Shown one piece after another: positions 51,333 through 61,512 of a stretch of 64,000 bases of DNA (position 1 is the stretch's first letter; the number at the start of each line of letters is the position of its first letter). The DNA is from Tyto alba. Its lineage: Eukaryota; Chordata; Aves; Strigiformes; Tytonidae. The DNA is taken from positions 13,622,314 through 13,686,313 of the forward strand of contig NW_024881295.1 of assembly GCF_018691265.1 (NCBI RefSeq), given 5' to 3'. The position numbers and the translations under genes were made by a program. The notes beneath the pieces are model-generated. The model ran no database searches. It had not been told where the DNA came from and saw only the letters and a list, made by a program, of their open reading frames with translations.

Positions 51333-51337
51333 ATTAG
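51333..51337. repeat. Target-site duplication, right copy
   Basis: ATTAG lies directly after the CA end of the LTR and is identical to 50744-50748. Confidence 0.88.
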
Positions 51338-52379
51338 GCACATTGACCAATTGGTTTGCCAGCGAGCTGAGACAAAACAGCGGGGATGACTACTGTTTTC
51401 CCTGTCTTTCCTTCAAGGAAATCCTTAAAAATGGTACTCTTCTACCAGCATTCGGGGAAAATACCAACTACCAGAAGACTTGAAGGAATTGAGTCCCTTA
51501 TCCAGTCTCAGATTTGACTAAATTGACTCATACGTGTGACTGACAAACAGATCAAGCTATTTTCATTTTTAGCTAGTTTCCTAAGAAAAAAGATCAAGTT
51601 GCAGTATGGTTTAGTCAATGGGAAAAGAAGGTCAAGGACCTTTGTCATTTTGCCTCATATTTTTATACCAGCCTTAATCTGATATATTTAGTTATACTCT
51701 TTGTGTTCTCATATGGAGCTGATATAGGGCATTTATTCCTGTAAGACTGAGTATTAACAGGCCCTGAACTCTTCTGGGACTTCCAGATGTCACTGTAGTG
51801 AAACTAAGTAAAAGTAACTGGATGAAAAGTTTCTCTAAACTGTAACACATGCCTACACCTGAAGGGAATAAAGATATTAAGGTATATCACAAAATTACCT
51901 GAAGTATGTTGGAAAGAAAAGCAACATTAGGGGGAAATCTGCATTGTCTCACTCTTCAGTTTTCCCAGTGCAAGTTCTCCTATGGCTCTGGAGCAGCCCA
52001 TTACCTGGGCGTTAGGCATTGCTTAACTAGAGAAATCATCCCTGCTTTCTCAAAACCAGAGATACTTAGTGCCTGTTCACACACCACTTGGTTCAGGCCA
52101 TCTTAGGTTCTAATGAACATATCACAGCAATATCTCAGAGCTCCCCATATTTCCAAAAAGCATATGTTAAACAATGTTAGCAAAGAGAAACTGTAACAGT
52201 CTTCTCTTGTCCTAACAGTCCATCTGTTTCCTACTCCCTACTGAGCACATCTCTTTTTCTGGTTCCCTTTCAGGTGCACTCTTACCTTATGTAACGTGCT
52301 TTTATTGGAGATTCATGCTGTGACCCTGTCAGAATTGCTACAGCAGGGGTGACCTCGGTAATGACTGTCCACAGCCTGC

Positions 52380-52800
52380 CAAGCTAAGTTGGTCAGTGTT
52401 AGCTGATTAAACTTTTAACAACATCCCCTGTGCGATAAAGGGCAAAATGACAACTTTGCCCATCGTCAAGGTGTCTGTATAATAAACTAATTAGTAAACC
52501 ACACACTCTGTGGAGCTTTTAATGAGTGCTATCGTCTGGCCTCTGTAATAAAAACCCAGTCTTCCCCCTTTTGGGATTCAATTAAGGCACAGACTGTCAT
52601 ATGCTTGGCCTGGCTGATCAATGAATCCATTCCGACCTTTGTCAGAGCTGTTTGCAAGGTCAGTGGCAGTAGCGAGGGAAGCCAGCCTGGTGGTGGGGAG
52701 ACATACCCAACATCACCCAACAGGCACCAATATCAGCTGCTAATGTCCTCCTGGTCGTTTGACATCAGCAGAAGTTTCTCTCGCACAAAGGTTAGCCAAA
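52380..52800. promoter_or_regulatory. Candidate conserved non-coding or enhancer-like stretch
   Basis: There are no repeats or long frames. Clustered homeodomain-type cores are present (TGATTAA near 52413, the palindrome ACTAATTAGT at 52486-52495, TTTTAATGAG, TCAATTAAG). There is also a spaced inverted repeat GGGCAAA (52440-52446) and TTTGCCC (52455-52461). This is the look of developmental enhancers, but conservation cannot be seen from one sequence. Confidence 0.2.
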
Positions 52801-53109
52801 AGATAACGTGGCAATATGCATATATATAGTTATATATACGGGTACTGGTATTTCTGAACAGAAAGGTTCCCCTGTTATTTAAAATGTTCATTAATTCTTT
52901 CAAATCTGCATATACCTGGGTAGCTATGGTTTTTTCATGCACCACAGTATGCTGTCAAATGTTTGCCCTCTAAACTGTGTTTACTGATATGCTCCAGATA
53001 TACAAACAAAACAAACACAAAAGAGTAGCTCTAGATTATATAAAACATACTCTTTTCAGGTCCTTGCATACAAATAATACTTATCCCTGTACAATTCCAG
53101 AAGGGGCTT

Positions 53110-53290
53110 ATAAGCATTGAAACAATCTTTATGACACTTCAGTGCAACAAGTAAATTTTAATTTTACAGACAGGAAAACTGAGGCAATGACCAAATCAGA
53201 TGCCCAGGCAGGGCAGTGAAGGCATCTTTAAAAAGGAAAGGTTTCAGCACTTTCGCCTCTGACTTCCATCCTCAGGAGGATAAGCAGGAA
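53110..53290 (-). mobile_element. MIR-like CORE-SINE remnant, reverse orientation
   Basis: ATTTTACAGACAGGAAAACT followed by GAGGCAATGACC (53161-53191) is the complement of the MIR block CCTCAGTTTCCTCATCTGTAAAATGG. Downstream, GATGCCCAGGCAGGGCAGTG corresponds in position to the GACTTGCCCAAGGTC and GGCAGAG blocks. Edges are soft. Confidence 0.65.
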
Positions 53291-56200
53291 TTGTGGGACT
53301 AGTAGAGCAAAGACAAGACTTGTAGTGTCATTAGCATCTGTTCTGACCAGTTGCTAAACACCTGAGCTCCAGTCAAGCCTATCGATAGACATACAGACTC
53401 TGTCCACAGCCACACTGCCACCACAGTAGAGCCGATGATGTAAGAAGCATTGGTTTTTATTACAGTTATAGTAGCAGTATAGAACCAGTGCTCCCTCCAG
53501 ACCTCTCAATCATCACTTCCTTCAGCAAATGAGAAAGCACTGCACTAGGTTATAAGGCAGGGTCATTAGAGATTGTGTCCTATTGTGAAATGTGTATGCA
53601 ACTATATGAGCAAAAACTGGATGGAGTTTGTGTCTCCACCCTTCCCAGGTGAGAATCCTAGCCTCTAAACAGAGTGAGTTTTTTCTGTTCTGTTCACTTC
53701 TTTCATTTGAATTGAATAATCTTTTTCCTGCCACCTTCTTGTTGCATTTTATAACCTAGGGATTAAGAAGGTGTCTGAAAGGTGATTTTTAACTGCCATG
53801 ATGCAAAAAAAGGAAAAAAAAAATCTGGTCTCAAGTTTCCTGCTGATTCAGAAATTAAGCAATCTTCATAGGCATAACCCACATAAATTTATAGCAAGTG
53901 ACCAAGTTCTGTTGGCCTTACAACATCAAAAAACACACTAGTTAATTAGAGTGTTACAATGGTGATGCCTAGTATTTGCATTCCTGCTATTTGCAATATT
54001 AGAGGTGCAAAACAAAGGCAATGCAGAACTATGACTTTTCTAATTTAGGCAAAACAGCACTCTTCTGTTATCCCTTGACTATTCAGTTACAACAAGCAAA
54101 GAGTATACTTAGTCATCAAACAAAAGGCCTATCAAATGTATTTATTTTTTTAATTCATTATCACTATTCCAGTGCCTCCATCCTATGCCTCTCTGAGTCT
54201 CTTCCTATTTTTATCCAGCACTTCTGCATGTAACCAATATTGCATTGTTTACTGTGATTCCTACCTGTATTTCAGTTGCAACTACATTCCTATCTTACCA
54301 GAGCTATTACAAGTCACAATGACTGGTGGTATTTAAGACACATTTTTCTGTATACTAATTCCTTTCAGAAGCAATAAGCAGTTCTCCTACTGAGAATGTT
54401 TGCTGTTTCCGATCCTAGCCCCAAGTCACTTAATTCAAAGTTATGGGTTCTGATGTGTCTTGAATACCTCTATTCAGCTCCTTTTGTGATGAAAAAATAA
54501 CATTACAAATATAGTTCTATCCAGACACATACAGAGGACAGATGTATCCAGAGTCACAAAATTATTTTAGAATATGAATGATATATTTTAGTGAGAGCTT
54601 TGTGTTACCATCCAAGTCCCTAGTCCCAGCTCTCCACTAGGGAAGCACGCTTTGCTAACACTCCGCAGTACCCTGCAGTATTCCTTCAGATATTACCTCA
54701 AAACTGCAAAGGAAAAGGTGCTCACAGACCAGTCTAGTTCATGAAGCAGAGGATAGGCTAAGTGCTACCTAAAGGAACATAATTTTACATTTCTCTGGCA
54801 AGCCCAAATAGTTATTTTTTGCTGGAGCAAGCCTTGCTTTTCTACAAGAGTCTATCTCGCAGCAGCAGGAGGTTTCTGTATCTGGTAGATGTCACCCTGC
54901 TTTCTTCCTTCCAAATGCAGCTATAGCAATTAGTTTCAGAATTTAGCCTGTTAAAGATGATTGAGAGTGTAAGGAGTCACTGGAAGGGGAGATTTATAAA
55001 AGAAAACTAAAGAAAGAAGAAAAGCAAAGACCAATTTACTAAAAATAAATCTGAGATATTTTTTCTTAATTTTGGAATTCAAGCAGGAAAAAAGGAACAC
55101 TTTTAATTAAATGTTGTGATTTTTTTCCTAATTTTTTTTTGCCTGAGTCATTCAACATTTAAATCAGGAAATTGTTCATTTTAGATTATATTAAGATATT
55201 GTTTATTAAAACTAACAGAGCCAAATCTGAATTTAGATTTCAAATACCTCAGATGGAAGACAGACCAACCTGTATTTGTTTCCATGAATTTTTCACGGAA
55301 GACACGCATTTGGCACTGTCTTCTCCTGTTTCTGAGCATGGCTATAGGGCATTGGAATCTGTTCCTTTCTGTTCTATAAGTTTTTTCAAGCACAGATTCT
55401 GACAGAAAGTAACATAGTTTGATAGTTCTAATTATGTTACTCTGTGCTGTTGAACTCAGATCTATAGGAGAGATTACACTCTAAATAATGCCTATATAAT
55501 CTTATCAACCTCAAGATTCTCTATAGATATTTATAGATGTAGTGGTATATTATATGCTTATAGGGAAAAACTTCAAAAATTTTGCAAAGGAATAAACAGC
55601 GGAAAATGCATATATAAATGCAAAATAATTTTAAGATTAAAAAAGTTTTGTTATTAAAGCATGACTTAAAATATTCCGAATGTTACTCTCCCTTTCCTTC
55701 TGCCTCAAGAATTTGAAATTGTGTTTGATTTGAGAGAAAATAAACAACAAAAAATAGAATAATTTTATAGTATTTCATTGTATCATTTCTGAGTTTCTCA
55801 GCTCTCTCTTTACATCATCTACTCATTTACAGTCCTAAATGTTGAAATAACAAACACTGTATATTTAGATGATATCAAATTAATTCTTACCAAATGCACA
55901 AAGTTGTTATGAAGACTTTCTGGCCCAGACACCAAATTTAATCTTGTAGTTTTACTAAGGAGATGACTGGGTGACATCTAATATTAGCTCTTGACTATGA
56001 TGAAATTTACTTTTTGTTGGGTTTGCTGATGGCTGGAACAGCACTCAGAAATGGAATAATATGCAAGAAGGTATCCTGGAACTGTATCACTTGTGGCTCA
56101 CCAGTAATGCCTAATCGTCACACAGAGACTCTGGCCAGTTTGACCTTTGGGCTGATGGAATTACCATGAATACTCATCTGCAACATGACTGCACTCACTG

Positions 56201-56574
56201 CTAGAGGTAGAAAGAATGTTTTGAGAGTACTGCAGGTTTCCACTGTACTCAATCATTATTCACTGTGGATCCTTCCTCCTCAGTTCCATGAAATCTAGCT
56301 CTTCTTCACAATCATGAAAATTAAGTGGCAGGTGACTGAATAGTATAAAATCTTCTAGCTACTCTTTTCATTCACACTGCAGAATAATGGAAAATATTTT
56401 AGGAAAACTCTCTCAAGAAGCATACTAAAGATCAATACACTAAAAATAAATATCCCATAATTGAAATATTTCTTTGTTACACTTTGGCGGGGTACTTTGC
56501 ATCAGCACTTAAGCAGCTGTAGCTGTGCAAGACGTGTTTATCCACAAGGGTCCTCTATCCACAAAATACATATG

Positions 56575-56640
56575 GGACAGGCAAAGCAGGTCCAATTACA
56601 TTTGATCACTAGGATGGGAGATGCGATGTAGGAAGAAAGC
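56575..56640 (+). mobile_element. Possible 5S-rRNA-derived SINE head fragment
   Basis: AAAGCAGGTCC (56584-56594) and AGGATGGGAGATGCGATG (56611-56628) resemble, in the same order and at similar spacing, the internal promoter of 5S rRNA (AAGCAGGGTC, then TTGGATGGGAGACCGCC, box A to box C). 5S-derived SINEs (SINE3 type, including AmnSINE1) are known ancient amniote repeats. The rest of a SINE body is not clearly recognisable, so this stays tentative. It is not a functional 5S gene because the 5' third is absent. Confidence 0.35.
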
Positions 56641-57864
56641 ATGGCAAGAGCCTCCTGACTCGAAAGAGACCAAAATATCTTCTCTAAATTTAGACTAGAT
56701 GAAGTCTTGAAGCTGCTCCAACTTTTGAGAAGGGCTGGAGAGCCCTGACTGGCGCCGGGGTGGCTCAGAGACTGCCTGCTGCTGATGGTGGGACATTCAG
56801 GTCTAGAGGATAAGCATAATCTGACTCTGTGTCATTAAAGTGACTGGAAGATCATTTGGTGATGCATAGTGTACATATCTCCCTTTTTCAGTGCTCTTTT
56901 CTTGGACAGATATTCAGTGTAAAGAGCTAACATTTGATAAGTTTCTTTGGGTAGAAACTGAGCGAGAGATTCTGGTGAATATTCATAATAACTAGACCAT
57001 TAATAATTTCAACCAAGTTTGTAAGTTTGAGATCAGAGTGGCTCTTTAGCTCAGAAGTAGCCATGAGAATCGTTCATAAATTTATCTGGCATAAGATTGG
57101 TGAATGGGTAAATTGTGTGTAAGTTCATAAACATGAAGTTCTTGCTGTCTTTATTTTCCTTTAAATGAGTGTTGTGTAGTATTTGGTAGGAAAGACTCAT
57201 TGGGAAGCTGCAGCTAGGTAAAAAGAAAAAAAAAGAGGCAAAAAAATATAAAAGAATTGGAACTTTAACATACTCTCTTCACCCTAGTATTTCAAAAAAG
57301 CTTTGAAAAGAGGCCGCTCACATGGATTTACTGATAAAATCAGGAAGTCAAACTTTTTCTCAAGTCAGCTATTGCTTCTTTACAAAAAAGCCTCAGATTT
57401 TGCTACTTGGGTTTCAGTATGAAGGAAATGCTTATAAGAGATTAATTTCTTAATCAAGGGTTTATATACAATTCTGATTTAGCATTCTTGAAATTTCACC
57501 AATCATAGTTAAATTATATTCATCAGTCTGCTTTTTAGCTCCTTTGAAATAACTCTAAGTATGAGAGGCTGTGAATTTGTAAATCTTCAAGAATAAAAAA
57601 GACTGCTGAAAAAGATTTGGGCTATGATTTTCAGTGGCTTAATAACTCGTGTACTAGCAGTTGCCTTTCTATTGAAAAGGAAAATGCCTTATAAAAATAG
57701 ATCGTTTAAACTTCATACCACCTCAACAGGACATATCAGTGACATCCTTTTAAAATGGAGATGTTAAGATGAGAATATTCATAGGTTTGTCAACATTTTT
57801 TCTACTGCCATGTTAAGACATTGGGGGTCTGAGTACAGAATATCAACTCCAGCAAAAATCTGTA

Positions 57865-58012
57865 GTTCAAGAAGCTGCTCAGTGCCCATGGAAAAATCAT
57901 GACCTGTAGATGTTTTTCAAATGTGACCTTAGTGACTTGCCCAAAGCCAGCTAGTGAGATGTAATTAGTGCTGAAATAAGAGTTAGTGACATTGGGTTTT
58001 TTAATGCTATTA
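57865..58012 (-). mobile_element. MIR-like CORE-SINE remnant, reverse orientation
   Basis: AGTGACTTGCCCAAAGCCAG and CTAGTGAGATG (57931-57961) are a near copy of the MIR complement AGTGACTTGCCCAAGGTCAC..CTAGTAAGTGG. They are followed by GTGCTGAAATAAGAGTTAG, equivalent to the AGAGCCGGGATTCGAACC part. It lies just before the candidate acceptor at about 58124. Confidence 0.65.
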
Positions 58013-58124
58013 TGTATTTGTATTGTTATAAAATTGAAAAACACTATAAAGAGCAGGTCACCTTCCAAAGACATTTTCTTACTATTGTTCTGGTTTTCCC
58101 TTCCATTTTTTCTCCTGCAGTTAG

Positions 58125-58251
58125 GGCATTATGGCACTCAGTTGTGGTGTATGGCATGAGATCCACAGCCAGCAGGAAGATGTCTGACCAGAAATCCAGG
58201 TTTTACAGGGGGACTTTTGTCCCTTTTGACCCTTTGCAGGCTCTGAGCTGA
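58125..58251 (+). other. Candidate terminal exon after a strong acceptor-like signal
   Basis: A long pyrimidine-rich stretch ending TTTTTTCTCCTGCAG (to about 58120) leads into a GC-richer segment. It has one open frame of about 42 codons (RALWHSVVVYGMRSTASRKM, then SDQKSRFYRGTFVPFDPLQA and a stop). No good donor follows, so it would have to be a last exon. The peptide is not recognised, and an upstream reversed MIR ends about 110 bp before. Confidence 0.12.
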
Positions 58252-59629
58252 TTCAGCAGGGCACTGTGATCTAACACAGTGTTTTAGTACACACTTAAAG
58301 TGAGATTAAGAATGTGTTTAAAATCAAATGCTTTATACTTAAATGTGATTTTGGGTGCTTACTCCAGAATTCAGGCCCTGGTAGTGCATAATCTACAAAT
58401 ATCATGGAGCTATATCTATGTATATGTAAGGGAGGAAAGGCATTACAGAATATCCACATCATAGCAAATAAGTGTATTTCTAAGACAAAATCACCCAGAT
58501 TTTTTGTCATGAGCAGAAGGTAGAACATTTTCTTTAACAAGTAATTGGGTGCAGGTCCAAGCTACACCCCAGGAAAGCACATGAAATGCATGCCTGAATG
58601 TTTTCCCAAATTGGGGCCTCAAGGAGGAAGTTTCCTTTCCCTCCCTCTGAAATGACTGGCAGATTATTCTTTTAAGATTCTCTCCCATCTAGTGTTTAAC
58701 CACTCTCACTTTCTTCTGAGCTTGCTCACAAAGCCTTCATCTTATTTGTCAATGTTTGATATTAAAATAAGAAAAGGTATTAATCTCTGCAGTGACCTTT
58801 CTGCTTTATTTCTTCTGGAAAGGGATGCTGCATCTTTTGTAAGTAACTTCACGGCAAGATACTATGCGGCATTCAAACATATGGCTTTTATCCAGTTAAT
58901 CATTGTGCATTACCTACTTTCATCAATGTTCAGAAACTTAATTCCAAGATTACTCATCCCCCCTAAAACCTAAATAAGAAAATCAGAAGAATAGACCCAA
59001 ACAATAGAACTTTTATACCAGGATAATTAGAAAAGGAACCTATTACCCTGGATTATAATTACTGACTAACATATTAAATGACCTTTAACATTTACCTTAA
59101 GCCCCAGATTTCTAGAAAACCAGAAAGGTTATGAATGCCATATTAGTAATCTTTAATCTTTATTACTGCTGTGGACAGAATTTTAATGATTTTTAAATAG
59201 GCAGCGGTCACTAACATATCCCTATTAAAATAAAAAAAATCTCATAAAAAATTAAATGGATTAAGACTTCAAATGTACCATCATCAAAAGTATTATCTAA
59301 TTATGGAGTTCAGTGAACAGGCCAAGTGAAATGGTTGGTAATATTAGTTACTTACCACATGGGAATGCCCGGGATTTATGCACAAATAGATTCTGCTTCT
59401 GTTGCAACATAGTAATTAAGAATTTGTCAGGGAAATTTGACCCTCTAGGGTAGATATTACTTTGTAAAATAAGAATGGCAGAGCACTAGTCTCCTTGCTG
59501 CACATAATTTAACTTGATTATTTATACATCAAAGGGAGTCTGCAGTGACTGCAGTATAATATTTAAGTAGAGGGATATTAGAGAAAGAAGCATCTAGTGA
59601 AATCTTTTTCCCAAATCTCCGTGAGAAAA

Positions 59630-60110
59630 TAGAGGAAATTTTCATAAAGCATTTCATTTTGCATATAAATTGGTGCCTAGATTGTGCCTGTGAATTTACT
59701 GCTGTCAAATTTAATTTTTCTTTAATTCTTCAGGCCCAGATGTGAAAAGCTCTGTGTGCAGGCTGCAATTTTCAATGCTTACAGGTAGCACCCAGATCGA
59801 TAATGTGTCTTTATGAGAAATTACCGTTAATGTTATTGAGTATGCATTTTGCTTTATAGGATAATAAGGTAATATGAAATGCCAATTCATTCATTACGAG
59901 AAAGCTAAGTACTTAAATGAAATGGGTGACAGGTCTGAAAAAAGATGTAGTTGTGGGCAGGAAGTCAAGAATGGATTTTTAATGACCTAATACCAAAAGG
60001 TTTTTACCACTTATTTGCATTTGCTTCCTATAAACAATATTAACTTTAAAATAAAAGTGCTTGAATATTTAAATTGCAGTAAGTGATTCCACTTGAAGAG
60101 ACTATTTGGA
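59630..60110. promoter_or_regulatory. Candidate conserved non-coding or enhancer-like stretch
   Basis: AT-rich but not low-complexity. It has ATTTTGCATATAAAT (about 59656), an exact octamer ATTTGCAT (60013-60020, POU-type), a TTTAATGACCTAATA block and several TTAAT or ATTA cores. There is no repeat signature. Motif presence only. Confidence 0.18.
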
Positions 60111-60426
60111 AATGTTAGGCTTCTGGGAAACTCTCTGCCTAGCCTTTTTGAGGACCACAAAATTAACTCATCTAATATAAAAATTAAAACAAAATTAATT
60201 CAAATTGACAGGCATAAAGTGAGCACATTGTGGGCATGGCTAAAAGCCAGAGGTTAGTATGTGAAAAACAAAACAAAAAAATGCTTTAGCTCTTTGTTTT
60301 AAATACAGTGTACTCCCAGCTCAGTAAGATAAAAATAGCAGGTATTGAAAACAAGACCCAAATGATTTGTCCCATTATTGTTGTTCAAAAGAAGATGTAG
60401 CTTTTTTAAAGTACAGTATTGTAAAG

Positions 60427-60468
60427 AAAAAAAAAAAAAAAAAAAAAGAAAAAGAAAAAAGAAAAAGG
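60427..60468. repeat. A21 run plus (GAAAAA)n
   Basis: A21 (60427-60447) continues as GAAAAAGAAAAAAGAAAAAG. Confidence 0.95.
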
Positions 60469-61316
60469 TGTTGCATGAAAGTTTCTTCATGAGCAAATAA
60501 ATAATTGTTTTCTAGATACATTCACTGTCTGAAACCATGGCCACATGAAAGAAAGTTAATGGACTTTTTTGCAAAACCTCAGTCAGTTCTTTTCTCCCCC
60601 TAGCTGAGTCCTAACGTGCTTTTCTGAGTTTTACAGTTTTCACTGGGCTATTTCCCCTCTTTTTCTCTGCACTGGATCCTGCAGTTGTGATCCCTGGGCT
60701 GGAGCTGGGGGGAGGTTGATCTTCCTCCAGTGGGACAGGACGGGAGCCATCAGGCAGCGACTGCCGGTGACTCAGTGCCTGGAAGCAGGGATGGCTTTGC
60801 TTGGAGCAGTCCTCTTCGTTAGAGACATGGCCCCATTCGCCACTCCTGCCCACCATGGGAAATCTTCACCACCCAAGCAAAGCCTGCTACAAACCTCTGT
60901 CTTAAAAATGCCAATTTTTAATGTCACTGATACCATTTATTAGGATGTAACACAAGATAGGAGAAGGAAGGAATTCATAAGCCTACCTGGTGAACAGCAC
61001 CATCGAGGTGCTCCAGCTTCCCTCGCTCTCCTTACAAAGCATTGCCACAGTTACAACTAATTACATGTGTAGATAAATGCTGGAATTTCCAAAGCTGCTC
61101 TTCTTTCTAGAGAGATACAAGTATCTGGCTCCCATTAAAAATGATGGCATTCTCTTCAATTAGATATCCGAATTCTCCAGAATCCTCCACAATTATTTCT
61201 TAAAGTTTTCATTTTGTCTTTCATGAATTTGAAATTTTTGCTCTTCAACAATAAATAATATACTTTATTTACTATCAGAACCTTAAGACAGCAGTTTGAA
61301 AGCAGAGGGCTTATTC

Positions 61317-61346
61317 TTTTTTTTTTTTTATTTATTTTTTTCTTTT
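61317..61346. repeat. T-rich tract
   Basis: T13 (61317-61329) continues as ATTTATTTTTTTCTTTT. Confidence 0.9.
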
Positions 61347-61478
61347 AAATAGCTAACACTGTAAAAACAAAGGGCAGATACCAGAAAAACCTTTAAATTT
61401 TTATTTTTATTTCTATTTTAACTTGCAATGGCTGCTTTGCCTGCCTAAACTTTTCTTTTTAACTTTTATGTAGGACTT

Positions 61479-61488
<10 letters not shown>

Positions 61489-61511
<23 letters not shown>

Positions 61512-61512
61512 T
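61489..61512. repeat. T24 run
   Basis: Mononucleotide T tract, preceded by T8CTTC. Confidence 0.95.

Noticed and set aside
56575..56640. Functional 5S rRNA gene
   Set aside because: Only the box A to box C part is similar. The 5' third and the terminator context are missing.
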